A DNA stretch of 15,640 nt from JAZGER01 sp036480335 (GTDB taxonomy: Bacteria > Pseudomonadota > Gammaproteobacteria > DSM-19610): the NCBI GenBank assembly GCA_036480335.1, contig JAZGGH010000132.1, forward strand, positions 1 through 15,640, given 5' to 3'. The position numbers and the translations under genes are program-made. A model generated the notes under the pieces. The model ran no database searches, had not been told where the DNA came from, and saw only the letters and a program-made list of their open reading frames with translations. Each line of letters begins with the position of its first letter. Position 1 is the first letter of the stretch. Positions 1-8,186 of the stretch are shown one piece after another.

Positions 1-296
1 TCCTGTTCATTGAGGATGAATCGGCTTCGAAAAATATCTTTGCCCGGCGACGGCTCGGTTATCGTTGCTCTGTTACCGTGATTGCGCGGGATAATTCACA
101 GTGGGATGGGCTGATGAACCAGTTTACTGAGCGGTTTGGCAAGACGGTAGATGTGTTACGTAACCTGGCAGATTTTCATCTGCTTTGTTTGCGTCCGCAA
201 TCAGGGCAATTTGTGAAGGGGTTTAGTCAGGCTTTCGCGTTGACGGGTGAGGCGATGGATCGTATTGAGCATATTAATCCGGCAGCATCGGACTGA
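1..296 (+). CDS. C-terminal part of HugZ/PPOX-like haem-utilisation family protein (5' truncated by window)
   Basis: The reading frame is open from base 3 to the TGA at 294-296, so the gene starts before the window; an internal GTG at 78 is not a convincing start. The visible 97 residues include an LFIEDE segment, a KNIFARRRL stretch, DFHLLCLRP and a GQFVKGFSQAFAL segment. This pattern resembles the C-terminal half of pyridoxamine-5'-phosphate-oxidase-fold proteins of the HugZ/HutZ group, which bind haem or flavin in the cytoplasm and take part in haem iron use. The family call rests on remembered sequence pattern, since the N-terminal half is missing. The stop lies 6 bases before the ATG of the following acetyltransferase, so the two are probably co-transcribed. 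Confidence 0.65.
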   Translation, partial: LFIEDESASKNIFARRRLGYRCSVTVIARDNSQWDGLMNQFTERFGKTVDVLRNLADFHLLCLRPQSGQFVKGFSQAFALTGEAMDRIEHINPAASD

Positions 297-302
297 TTGT
301 TG

Positions 303-827
303 ATGAGTGAAACGCCCACAGCTATGAGTATTTCAACGTATCTTGAATCGGATTATGCTGAATTCAGTCAACTGGCGTCTGAGTTATATCACCACCAGTT
401 CCCTCATTCTCTCGACTATCCTCTTGATCATGATGAGATCAGTAAACACCGTCAGCAGTTGCTCCAGATCCATAAGGAGAAAGGTGTGATGTTAACGTTA
501 CGGGCTGATCAAAAACTGCGGGGTTTTGTCTGTGTGCAGGGGCCGATCGAGCCTGGAAAAGCAACCGATCCCGGAGACGTCAGTTATGTGTTTTTATCCG
601 ATTTATTTGTAGAAAATACTTACCGAAATCGAGGGTTTGGTAGTGCTTTGTTGCATGCGGCTGAGGATTGGGCGCAGCAGTTAGGCTGCCATAAAATAGC
701 CCTCAAGGTGATGTCAGAGAATGATGCAGCGATGCGTTTTTATCAGAAAAACCGGTTTATTTCGCGCTTTACTATCATGGATAGGGCTATAGATTCAGTA
801 AAAACTCCTGTCAAACAAATGCTTTGA
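303..827 (+). CDS. GNAT-family N-acetyltransferase
   Basis: This 174-residue cytoplasmic protein carries the acetyl-CoA-binding signature of the GNAT fold. A predicted beta strand (VFLSDLFVE) leads into RNRGFGSALL (R108 to about L117), which is the R/Q-x-x-G-x-G/A pyrophosphate loop. It is followed by the LGCHKIALKV strand and the NDAAMRFYQKNRF motif near the C-terminus, typical of the Asn and Tyr region of GNAT enzymes. The substrate cannot be read from sequence. I start it at ATG 303; TTG codons at 297 and 300 and another ATG at 324 are alternatives, and none has a clear Shine-Dalgarno. It follows the HugZ-like gene with almost no gap and is probably translated from the same message. Confidence 0.85.
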   Translation: MSETPTAMSISTYLESDYAEFSQLASELYHHQFPHSLDYPLDHDEISKHRQQLLQIHKEKGVMLTLRADQKLRGFVCVQGPIEPGKATDPGDVSYVFLSDLFVENTYRNRGFGSALLHAAEDWAQQLGCHKIALKVMSENDAAMRFYQKNRFISRFTIMDRAIDSVKTPVKQML

Positions 828-1043
828 AGATGTTTTCATAGTTGATTCTACAGTTTGTATGACAAGTTATTGATTCTGTTTGTATAGGTAATTGTTCCCT
901 GTTTTAATGGTTTAATCAGTATCTGTATCGCAAAAAACAGTTTAAAATATTCTCAGTTTACTTAAGTATTAAACGGCTGGTAGTAAACTAAAATAAATAA
1001 TAACGATCAAAAATAATAAATAGAATACGCGGAGGTGGTTTTT
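828..1043 (+). promoter_or_regulatory. AT-rich leader/promoter region upstream of ldtD
   Basis: This 216-base AT-rich gap separates the acetyltransferase from the L,D-transpeptidase gene. It contains an imperfect tandem duplication (see the repeat at 842-885) and a ten-base palindrome TACTTAAGTA at 959-968. It ends with a strong Shine-Dalgarno GGAGGT at 1031-1036, seven bases before the ATG at 1044. That ribosome site decides the start of ldtD in favour of 1044 over the in-frame GTG at 1035, which overlaps the Shine-Dalgarno itself. I see no convincing terminator for the upstream gene and cannot place a -35/-10 pair with confidence. Confidence 0.45.
842..885 (+). repeat. Imperfect tandem repeat TTGATTCT-(ACA)-GTTTGTAT
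   Basis: TTGATTCT at 842-849 and GTTTGTAT at 853-860 recur as TTGATTCT at 870-877 directly joined to GTTTGTAT at 878-885. The second copy lacks the ACA between the halves. The two copies lie 28 bases apart in the gap before ldtD. This could be a small local duplication or a pair of regulator sites. Confidence 0.6.
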
Positions 1044-2786
1044 ATGCGTCATTGTATGTGCATGGCTGGTTTCTTTTATAGAGTCATATTCTGTCTATTG
1101 ATGTCTCTTGCTTTGACAGGGCCGGCGAATGCTGTGGTGATCAATCCACTCAGTCCGAATTCTGAATTGCAGCAACATCTGACATCGCAACTATCATTAT
1201 TCAGCGAGGCAAGTGTGTTAGCTGAGCTGGAGCAAATCGCCCATGTGAAAAGGCTGTATGCTTCCCGGCAATTTCAACCTGTCTGGTCAGATATGTCAGG
1301 ATTATTACCTACGGTCGCAGAGTTATTTAAAAAAGTAGACCTTGCTGAGCAGCATGGGCTATCAGGGATAGATGTTCACAGGGATCTCATCACATTTTTA
1401 TCAACATCCAGAGCCAGCGCAGACCGGGCAAAGCTGGATATTTTATTAACCGATTCTTTCATGTTGTATGTGTTGGCAATGGGTGAGGGGCAGGTTGACC
1501 CAGCCAGCATTGACAAAGGCTGGCGACATGCTATACGTGAAATAGATCCCGTTTATCTGTTACAGGATGCGTTGCAGAATCATCGCTTATTGGCTGTTCT
1601 GAATTCTGTCGAACCCCGCAGTCCCCAATATAAATCTCTGCTCGCTGCCTTGTCCCTATACAGACAGATAGAAACAATCGATGGCTGGCCAATGCTGCCA
1701 GCACTGGATGCTGCACTTGTTTACGGTAGTGGCGAGACAGTTACGCTGAATATTTTGCGTAAGCAGTTACGCTTGACGGGAGATCTGGCCTCAGCTGTTG
1801 CAGATGAATCGATGTTTGACTATGAACTCGAACAGGCGGTTAGAAAATTTCAAAAACGACATGGTTTAATGGTTGATGGTGCAGTGGGCAGGCAAACGCG
1901 GGCTGCATTGAATGTGCCGATTCGGGAGCGAATTGAGCAGTTAGTCATGAATCTGGAACGCTGGCGCTGGTTGCCCCGTGAACTTGGCGAAAGACATCTA
2001 CTTGTCAATACCGCTGATTTCAGCTTGCAGGCATTTACAGCTGGACAGCCAGCGTTATCAATGAAAGTCATTGTTGGCAAGAAAAAACGTAAAACGCCGT
2101 TGTTTTCGGAAATGATGACCTATCTGGTTGTCAACCCTTACTGGAATGTGCCAACCAAACTGGCTGTGAAAGATTTGATTCCAAAAGAATTGAAACATGC
2201 GGGTTATCTGAACAGGCATCATATCCGTGTATTGTCAGGCTGGGATAAGAATGCGAGCGAGCTTGATTTGTCATCAATTGATTTTTCAGAGTATCAGGAC
2301 AGGCGCTATTTACCCTTCCGTTTTCGTCAGGATCCGGGTAATGGCAACAGCCTGGGGAGAATCAAATTCATGTTTCCCAATGCATTCAGTGTGTATATGC
2401 ACGACACACCTTCCAGAGGCTTATTCAATCGCACTGTACGCACTTTCAGCTCCGGTTGCGTGCGTCTGGAAAAACCATTAAAGCTGGCGCGTTTCCTGAT
2501 GGGAGAAGGGGGGATGCAGCGCATCAACCATGTGTTGCGCTCTGGGGAGAATCGGCGAATCGCTTTGCCTGAACCGGTGGCGGTCCATTTGATCTATCAA
2601 ACTGCGTGGATGGACGAGCAGGGTGATATCCAGTTCAGGCCGGATGTGTATCGTAAAGATGCCTTGTTAAAGGCGGCTATGTCGAAAGATTATACGCACC
2701 AGACAGAAACTCTGGCTCAGGCATCGGGCGAAAAGACGATTAACAGCGTTACCCATAAGGATCATCCTGTCATTACCGGCTTGTAG
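1044..2786 (+). CDS. ldtD: Periplasmic L,D-transpeptidase, YcbB/LdtD type
   Basis: Enzymes of this family make 3-3 (meso-DAP to meso-DAP) cross-links in peptidoglycan in the periplasm. The 580-residue protein begins with a signal peptide (hydrophobic stretch about residues 8-26, probable cleavage after PANA near residue 30). It continues with the YcbB-type scaffold domain (about 60-250, with LYASRQFQPVW near its start), a small peptidoglycan-binding domain (about 259-292, FQKRHGLMVDGAVG), then the YkuD catalytic domain (about 317-486). The catalytic signature is intact: H453 in YMHDT and C472 in SSGCVR. Length and domain order match E. coli YcbB. The start is chosen at ATG 1044 because GGAGGT lies seven bases upstream. 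The downstream secreted protein starts 60 bases after the stop and the CusBA genes follow on the same strand, so they may form one transcription unit. The gene is recognised confidently; the LdtD name is by domain architecture. Confidence 0.93.
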   Translation: MRHCMCMAGFFYRVIFCLLMSLALTGPANAVVINPLSPNSELQQHLTSQLSLFSEASVLAELEQIAHVKRLYASRQFQPVWSDMSGLLPTVAELFKKVDLAEQHGLSGIDVHRDLITFLSTSRASADRAKLDILLTDSFMLYVLAMGEGQVDPASIDKGWRHAIREIDPVYLLQDALQNHRLLAVLNSVEPRSPQYKSLLAALSLYRQIETIDGWPMLPALDAALVYGSGETVTLNILRKQLRLTGDLASAVADESMFDYELEQAVRKFQKRHGLMVDGAVGRQTRAALNVPIRERIEQLVMNLERWRWLPRELGERHLLVNTADFSLQAFTAGQPALSMKVIVGKKKRKTPLFSEMMTYLVVNPYWNVPTKLAVKDLIPKELKHAGYLNRHHIRVLSGWDKNASELDLSSIDFSEYQDRRYLPFRFRQDPGNGNSLGRIKFMFPNAFSVYMHDTPSRGLFNRTVRTFSSGCVRLEKPLKLARFLMGEGGMQRINHVLRSGENRRIALPEPVAVHLIYQTAWMDEQGDIQFRPDVYRKDALLKAAMSKDYTHQTETLAQASGEKTINSVTHKDHPVITGL

Positions 2787-2846
2787 ATGGCTGATTGTTA
2801 ATACATGATAGCTGTCGCTGTTGTTACTTTATCAGAGGTTTTTCGT

Positions 2847-3416
2847 ATGCGCATCCCGGCAAGATTCATTGCTTTTTCTATTCTGTTGTTGACCTTGCCT
2901 GGCCGATCAGTTTCAGCTCTTGAATCAACGCGCTCCTATCAGTCGTCTGCGATGACTGCATTTGCTGTAGTGCGTATTTTTACATTACGTCAGCAGGGTG
3001 TTTCGCAGGAAAAAACACGCAAAAAAATCTTGCAGCCTGCTACAGCGGATGTTGACCTTGTTACGCAAATATTGCCGATTATCTATAAGGCAGAGGATCA
3101 GGATGCCCGCATAATGGTGCATAATTTAATCACTAAGCTGGCAATAGATGCAAAGAAAAAACTCGGTAAACCGGAACAAGCTGTTGAAGTGCATTATTCT
3201 GGCTGCCTGCAAAAACATAATTCGCGCTACAATGGTTCGAGCATTCTGCTGTATAACAAGTTGAAAGCTACACTGTCTGATAGTTATCTGCCAGCGTTGT
3301 CGCAGGCTCAAATCGATGACATTGATACTTATGCTGAAGCTATTCACAAGGCGAACACAGGTATTTCAGATGCCATCCTGAAAGAGTTTATGTCGTGCTA
3401 TCATGCGGCAAGATAG
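2847..3416 (+). CDS. Small secreted protein of unknown function
   Basis: I do not recognise this family. The 189-residue product has a clear signal peptide (basic MRIPAR start, hydrophobic residues 7-17, probable cleavage after SVSA at residue 24), so the mature protein should be periplasmic or secreted. The mature part looks largely helical, with a lysine-rich middle (residues 57-61 and 100-109). It has just two cysteines, C120 and C184, which could form one disulphide. I start it at ATG 2847 because AGAGG at 2834-2838 lies eight bases upstream; an in-frame ATG at 2805 would put extra residues before the signal peptide. It sits 60 bases after ldtD and 23 bases before cusB, so a role linked to the wall enzyme or to metal handling is possible but is only guilt by association. 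It is not recognisably CusF or an outer-membrane channel. Confidence 0.8.
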   Translation: MRIPARFIAFSILLLTLPGRSVSALESTRSYQSSAMTAFAVVRIFTLRQQGVSQEKTRKKILQPATADVDLVTQILPIIYKAEDQDARIMVHNLITKLAIDAKKKLGKPEQAVEVHYSGCLQKHNSRYNGSSILLYNKLKATLSDSYLPALSQAQIDDIDTYAEAIHKANTGISDAILKEFMSCYHAAR

Positions 3417-3439
3417 ATAATGCAAGGTAAAACAGTTTG

Positions 3440-4648
3440 ATGAGAATGATTCCCCTTATAGCGCTGCTGTTATTCATCAGCTTGATCGTCTGGCAATGTG
3501 GCGGTGAGAACACTGACGATTCTGGGGGTGAGTCTGAGCGGGAGCACGCCATCAAACATCTGGATCCCAATTACGTTTGTCCCATGCACCCCTCGGTGGT
3601 GTCAGATAAACCCGGTAGCTGTCCAATCTGTGGCATGGATCTGGAACCGCGTAAAACCAGCCAGCAACAAGACTCCGATATTGTGGTTTCTGCTGCCATG
3701 CAACGCAGCCTGGGCGTGACAACAGCCACCGTCGAATACGGGCCGGTTAGCGAGGAAGTCTATGGATCAGGCGTCATCGCCAGAGTGAGCGCGGCGCAAA
3801 CCAGTGAACTGACATCAAAGGTTTCGGGTACTGTTCGCCAGATTTTGATCAAGCCAGGTGGTTGGGTGCGTGAAAATGGTGCTTTGCTGGTGGTTGAGTC
3901 AGCAGATTTTACGCGCGTCCGGGATGCGTATGTCGAAGCTCGTACCACCCGGCAACATGTGGAAAGAACCCAATACCTGCAGGAACTGCTCGCCATGGGA
4001 GCAGACCGCGAGACGTTGGTGCGACCCGCTCTGTTGGGCGCGTTGCCCGAGCATCTTGAAGTGGCATCGCCTCAATCGGGGAAGCTTGATACTCTGCATG
4101 TCAATGTGGGCGACTCTATTGAGCCAGGCGCACTACTGGCTAGCCTGTCTGCGCCAAAACTGACCGAAGTGGAGTTTCGCAGTTATTCGCGCAGCGCACG
4201 CGCCATTGAAGTCGGTAATAAAGCGTTTATCGAGTTATCTCATCTGCCTGGCCGAACCTGGCCTGGCCGGGTGGTCGACGTCAGGCATAATGAGTCTTCG
4301 TATTTCAGCGTTGCTGAAGTCCACTTTGAATTGCCGGATGACCTTATATTCACGGGTAGCTTCGCTGGCGCTTATATCCAGGCGGGCCGACAGGAAAACG
4401 TATTGCGCATACCGGCAAGCGCAGTGATATTTGGTGACCGCCACACCCGTGTGGTGCGTATGCTTGAAGGGGGGCGTTTCAGAGTGCTGGATGTAGAAAT
4501 CGGTTTCGAGAGTCCCGACTGGATTGAAATAATCTCCGGCCTGAAAGCCGGTGGCACTGTCGTTACGCGAGGTCAGTTCATGATCGACTCGGAAGCCAGC
4601 TTGCGCGCCGGTCTGGCGCGGCTGCAGGAAGGCAATGCAACACCCTAG
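3440..4648 (+). CDS. cusB: CusB-type periplasmic adaptor of a heavy-metal RND exporter, with N-terminal metal-binding module
   Basis: This membrane-fusion protein links the inner-membrane pump CusA to an outer-membrane channel and hands over metal. The 402-residue product starts with a hydrophobic anchor or signal (about 4-18). Next is a heavy-metal-binding module (about 45-70) with C47-P-M-H and C61-P-I-C-G-M-D, a set of Cys, Met and His residues seen in CusB and copper ATPase relatives. The remainder follows the adaptor fold: a lipoyl-like half motif (SGTVRQILIKPGGWVRENG), a short helical hairpin, the second half motif (ASPQSGKLDTLHVNVGDSI), a beta barrel, and the GQFMIDSEASL C-terminal signature typical of CusB. 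I start at ATG 3440; a TTG directly before it is also in frame, and the only Shine-Dalgarno (AAGG at 3424) is weak and distant. A Cys at residue 20 follows VWQ, a poor lipobox. CusA follows 12 bases after the stop. Confidence 0.92.
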   Translation: MRMIPLIALLLFISLIVWQCGGENTDDSGGESEREHAIKHLDPNYVCPMHPSVVSDKPGSCPICGMDLEPRKTSQQQDSDIVVSAAMQRSLGVTTATVEYGPVSEEVYGSGVIARVSAAQTSELTSKVSGTVRQILIKPGGWVRENGALLVVESADFTRVRDAYVEARTTRQHVERTQYLQELLAMGADRETLVRPALLGALPEHLEVASPQSGKLDTLHVNVGDSIEPGALLASLSAPKLTEVEFRSYSRSARAIEVGNKAFIELSHLPGRTWPGRVVDVRHNESSYFSVAEVHFELPDDLIFTGSFAGAYIQAGRQENVLRIPASAVIFGDRHTRVVRMLEGGRFRVLDVEIGFESPDWIEIISGLKAGGTVVTRGQFMIDSEASLRAGLARLQEGNATP

Positions 4649-4660
4649 GTTAGTACAGAC

Positions 4661-7600
4661 ATGATTAATAAAATTATTATCTGGTCTGTCAACAACCGGC
4701 CAATGGTCTTGTTGCTGGCGTTAATGCTGACCTTTTCCGGTATCCACATACTCAACCGTATCCCGCTGGATGCATTGCCGGATCTTTCCGATGTGCAGGT
4801 AATAATCCGTGCCCACTACCCTGGGCACGATCCTCAGGTAGTGGAAGATACGGTCACCTACCCGTTGGCAACGGCCATGTTGTCGGCACCCGGTGCGCGA
4901 GCAGTGCGCGCCTATTCGTTTACCGGCGATGCCTATGTTTATATTATTTTCGAGGACGGCACTGATCCTTATTGGGCGCGTACACGGGTGCTGGAAGCCC
5001 TGTCTGAAATCCGCGAACGCTTGCCGGCTGACAGCCGTATCGTACTGGGACCCGATGCCAGTGGCGTTGGCTGGATCTACCAGTACGCGCTGGTAGACCG
5101 TAGTGGCAAACGGGATCTGGCAGAAATGCGTAGCTTGCAGGACTGGTTCCTGCGCTTCGAATTGTCAAGCGTTGAGGGGGTTGCCGAAGTTGCCACGATC
5201 GGCGGTATAGAGAAGCAGTATGAAGTCCAGCTGGATCCAATGGGTATGGAGGAGCTGTCGCTCAGTTATACCAGTATCAAGAAAGCCATCCATGATGCTA
5301 GTCACGAAGTCAGCGGTTCGGTGCTGGAAATTGCCGAAGCCGAATATCTGGTGCGCGGCTCCGGCTATCTGCGGGGTATTGAGGATATCAAACAGGTCCC
5401 GATTCTGCAGCTCTGGGACCAAAGCCAGTCCACGCCGCGGTTGGGAGACCTGCTAGACGTACGGGAAGCGCCACGCACCCGACGAGGCATCGCAGAACTT
5501 GACGGCAAAAGCGAAGTCACCGGCGGCATTGTTATCATGCGCCGCGGTGAAAATGCACTGGCGACTATCCAGCGGGTACGCGACCGGCTGACTGAGTTGC
5601 AGCAGTCGCTGCCTGCAGGTGTGGAAATTGTCGAAACATACAATCGTGCCGGTCTGATCAAACGCTCGGTTAACACACTCAAGCACCGTCTTATTGAGGA
5701 GCTGGTTGCTGTGGTACTGGTGTGTGCAGCATTTTTACTCCATCTGCGTTCTTCGCTGGTCATCTTGTTGTCCCTGCCGGTGGGTATTCTGGCCGCTTTT
5801 ATTGTCATGTCATTGCAGGGCATCACGGCCAACCTGATGTCGCTTGGCGGTATTGCCATAGCCATCGGTGCCATGGTGGATGCCGCTATCGTCATGATCG
5901 AAAATGTTCATAAACGCCTGGAAGGGCGCGCAGATGTGGCCAGTGATGCCACGCTGTCTGCTGCGCTGAGTGAAGTAGGCCGACCCTTGTTCCTGTCACT
6001 GGTTATCATTACAGCAAGTTTTCTGCCGATCTTTGCTCTGGAAGCGCAAGAAGGCCGTTTATTTGCTCCGCTCGCCTACACAAAAACCTATGCTATGGCC
6101 GCCGCTGCGGGTTTATCTATCACTCTGGTGCCTGCACTCATCGCCTGGCTAGTGCGTAGCGGTATTCGCCGGGAACAGGATAACCCGCTTAACCGCCGCC
6201 TTGCGGCACTTTACAGCCCGGTCATTCACTGGTCACTCGAACACCCGAGCAAAACCCTGTTACTGGCTGGTCTGTTACTGCTCAGTGCCCTGTTACCCTA
6301 TGCGCGCCTGGGTGTTGAGTTCATGCCTGAAATCAACGAAGGTGATCTTCTCTATATGCCGAGCACCATGCCTGCCCTGTCGGCCGGCAAAGCTGCGGAG
6401 CTATTACAACAAACTGATCGTCTCATCATGACCGTACCGGAAGTGGCGCAGGTCTTCGGCAAAATTGGCCGTGCTGATACCGCGACAGATCCCGCCCCGT
6501 TGACGATGCTTGAGACGACTATCCGACTCAAGCCGCAGGACCAATGGCGTGATGGTGTCAGCCTCGACAGTATCCGCGACGAACTGGATCGTGTGGTGCA
6601 GGTGCCTGGTCTTACCAATACCTGGCTAATGCCGATTGCGGCACGTATTGATATGCTGGCGACCGGCATACGCACACCGGTCGGCGTTAAGGTTGCTGGC
6701 CCGGATCTGGCCGTGATAGAAGAGATTGGCAGGGATATTGAAGCCGCCGTACACGACATACCGGGTACCCGCTCAGCCTTTGCTGAAAGGGTCGACTCCG
6801 CACGCTATATCGATATCGAAATGGATCCCGAAGCCTCTGCTCGCTACGGCATTAGCGTGGCGAATGTGCATGAGGTTGTGCAAACGGCAGTCGGTGGTTC
6901 AATTGTGGCCTGGACTCAGGAAGGCCGCGAACGCTATCCGGTTAGTCTACGCATGGCGCGTGAATACCGTGACTCATTGCCGCGTTTGCGACAACTGCCA
7001 GTGGAAACCCGGCGTGGCTGGATTACTCTGGGGGATCTTGCAGACATTGTTATCCGCGATGGCCCGGCCATGATCAAGAGTGAAAATGCTCGTCCTAATG
7101 GCTGGGTTTATATCGATATTGCAGACCGTGATCTTGGCTCCTGGTTAGAAGAAGCGCGTGATAAAGTCGCCACACAGGTACAGTTGCCGCCCGGTTATTC
7201 ACTGAGTTGGTCTGGCCAATACGAATATCTGGAACGTGTCCGTGCTCGACTTGGCGTGATTGTGCCGCTCACTCTGGGCCTGATCCTGATATTGCTCTAC
7301 ATTGTTTTCAAAAATCTTGTCGAAGTGATGATGGTGATGCTGGCACTGCCACTGGCACTGGTGGGTGGTACCTGGCTGTTATGGCTACTGGGATATCATT
7401 TGTCAGTCGCTGTGGCAGTGGGTTTTATTGCGGTGGCCGGTGTTGCCACCGAATTCGGTGTGATCATGCTGGTTTATCTGGATCAGGCCGTGGCGCAACA
7501 ACAGCCCACGACCCGAGCCGAACTGCGGAATGCCGTGATCCAGGGAGCGTTACTCAGGTTACGGCCAAAGGCCATGACGGTGTCAGTTATTTTTGCCGGC

Positions 7601-7756
7601 CTGTTGCCCATTATGCTCGGCAGTGGCGCTGGCTCTGAAGTTATGAAAAGAATTGCTGCACCAATGATTGGCGGCATGATCACGGCGCCGCTGGTGTCGA
7701 TGTTGGTATTGCCGGTGCTTTATATGTTGTGGAAACAACGCACTATCCACACATAG
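4661..7756 (+). CDS. cusA: CusA-type Cu(I)/Ag(I) RND efflux pump
   Basis: This is the proton-driven inner-membrane pump of a Cus tripartite exporter. At 1031 residues it is close to E. coli CusA. It shows the RND plan: one N-terminal helix (about 10-32), a large periplasmic loop, helices including GGIAIAIGAMVDAAIVMIEN with the proton-relay Asp at D407, a second large periplasmic loop, and a final helix block. The methionines that carry Cu(I)/Ag(I) in E. coli CusA (M573, M623, M672) are all present here as M566 (LLYMPST), M616 (APLTMLET) and M665 (RIDMLATG), each at the same offset of seven. This argues for monovalent copper or silver rather than Zn/Co/Cd. It is translated just after cusB from the same message, with only a weak ribosome site. 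No cusC-like channel gene or cusF is in the window. Confidence 0.96.
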   Translation: MINKIIIWSVNNRPMVLLLALMLTFSGIHILNRIPLDALPDLSDVQVIIRAHYPGHDPQVVEDTVTYPLATAMLSAPGARAVRAYSFTGDAYVYIIFEDGTDPYWARTRVLEALSEIRERLPADSRIVLGPDASGVGWIYQYALVDRSGKRDLAEMRSLQDWFLRFELSSVEGVAEVATIGGIEKQYEVQLDPMGMEELSLSYTSIKKAIHDASHEVSGSVLEIAEAEYLVRGSGYLRGIEDIKQVPILQLWDQSQSTPRLGDLLDVREAPRTRRGIAELDGKSEVTGGIVIMRRGENALATIQRVRDRLTELQQSLPAGVEIVETYNRAGLIKRSVNTLKHRLIEELVAVVLVCAAFLLHLRSSLVILLSLPVGILAAFIVMSLQGITANLMSLGGIAIAIGAMVDAAIVMIENVHKRLEGRADVASDATLSAALSEVGRPLFLSLVIITASFLPIFALEAQEGRLFAPLAYTKTYAMAAAAGLSITLVPALIAWLVRSGIRREQDNPLNRRLAALYSPVIHWSLEHPSKTLLLAGLLLLSALLPYARLGVEFMPEINEGDLLYMPSTMPALSAGKAAELLQQTDRLIMTVPEVAQVFGKIGRADTATDPAPLTMLETTIRLKPQDQWRDGVSLDSIRDELDRVVQVPGLTNTWLMPIAARIDMLATGIRTPVGVKVAGPDLAVIEEIGRDIEAAVHDIPGTRSAFAERVDSARYIDIEMDPEASARYGISVANVHEVVQTAVGGSIVAWTQEGRERYPVSLRMAREYRDSLPRLRQLPVETRRGWITLGDLADIVIRDGPAMIKSENARPNGWVYIDIADRDLGSWLEEARDKVATQVQLPPGYSLSWSGQYEYLERVRARLGVIVPLTLGLILILLYIVFKNLVEVMMVMLALPLALVGGTWLLWLLGYHLSVAVAVGFIAVAGVATEFGVIMLVYLDQAVAQQQPTTRAELRNAVIQGALLRLRPKAMTVSVIFAGLLPIMLGSGAGSEVMKRIAAPMIGGMITAPLVSMLVLPVLYMLWKQRTIHT

Positions 7757-7783
7757 AATGGAAGTCAGATGAATATAGCAATC

Positions 7784-7865
7784 AGCCTGACACTACGGCT
7801 GCTGTGTCGGCTTTATTAACAACGCTGATTTAATTCTATATTACTGTAATATAAGGATTTTTACT
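7784..7865 (+). terminator. Weak candidate terminator hairpins after cusA
   Basis: AGCCTGACAC (7784-7793) can pair with GTGTCGGCT (7804-7812) with one bulged T, and is followed by TTATT. A second hairpin, TATATTA (7837-7843) with TAATATA (7847-7853), is followed by AGGATTTTTA. Neither is a textbook terminator alone, but together they lie where the cus message would be expected to end. Confidence 0.4.
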
Positions 7866-7984
7866 CTTTCATGTGGATGTATATAGAGTATATATGTTAC
7901 TCCTGTCATTCATATTAGAACATTTTGATGTGCTTAATTATCACGCTAACACATTGTATTTCAATATTATTTAAGAATAGATGC

Positions 7985-8006
7985 GCGGTGTTAAAAATAA
8001 CGCTGC
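7985..8006. promoter_or_regulatory. Imperfect dyad GCGGTGTT-N6-AACGCTGC, possible activator site
   Basis: The arms at 7985-7992 and 7999-8006 are imperfect inverted repeats (six of eight positions match). The dyad lies about 130 bases before the -24 element at 8119. A related arrangement, GCGGTG then CGCAGT eleven bases later, lies upstream of the second sigma-54-like promoter (11673-11695). An enhancer-binding regulator site is an inference. Confidence 0.3.
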
Positions 8007-8117
8007 AAGGACTTGTCGATATTTCTTACACTTATCAGCTCAAAACGCATCATTACCGCATTATTGGAGGGGGATATAGCCCGCTAACTTAATGTTTTTT
8101 AATGCAAATAATATCTA

Positions 8118-8133
8118 AGGCCTAAATATTGCA
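8118..8133 (+). promoter_or_regulatory. Sigma-54 (-24/-12) promoter candidate for the DNRLRE protein gene
   Basis: AGGCCTAAATATTGCA matches the RpoN consensus TGGCACG-N4-TTGCA at GGC and at TTGCA. GG (8119-8120) and GC (8131-8132) are separated by the required ten bases. Transcription would start near 8144, giving a leader of about 43 bases before ATG 8187. The sequence is closely similar to the candidate at 11746-11761 before the other VPxP-signal gene. Confidence 0.6.
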
Positions 8134-8186
8134 TACGCTCTATCAGAAGATTTGTAAGAGCAATTGACTTGATTTAGGAGCAAATA

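Larger units (their letters stand above)
7757..8186 (+). other. AT-rich intergenic region between cusA and the DNRLRE protein gene
   Basis: This 430-base stretch holds no convincing gene. From left to right I see a bulged hairpin that could end the cus message (7784-7812), a second small hairpin TATATTA-CTG-TAATATA (7837-7853) followed by a short T run, an imperfect dyad at 7985-8006, a sigma-54-like promoter at 8118-8133, and a Shine-Dalgarno AGGAG at 8176-8180. The left part is strongly AT-rich. Confidence 0.6.

Noticed and set aside
2805..2846. Longer start of the small secreted protein at ATG 2805
   Set aside because: It would place 14 extra residues ahead of a typical signal peptide; ATG 2847 has AGAGG at suitable spacing.
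3440..3505. CusB as an outer- or inner-membrane lipoprotein (Cys at residue 20)
   Set aside because: The residues before the Cys (VWQ) do not form a good lipobox; a plain anchor or signal peptide is as likely.
5365..5895. Minus-strand open frame of 176 codons inside cusA
   Set aside because: It is opposite a well-conserved part of CusA and is serine/arginine-rich without motifs, as expected of an antisense shadow.
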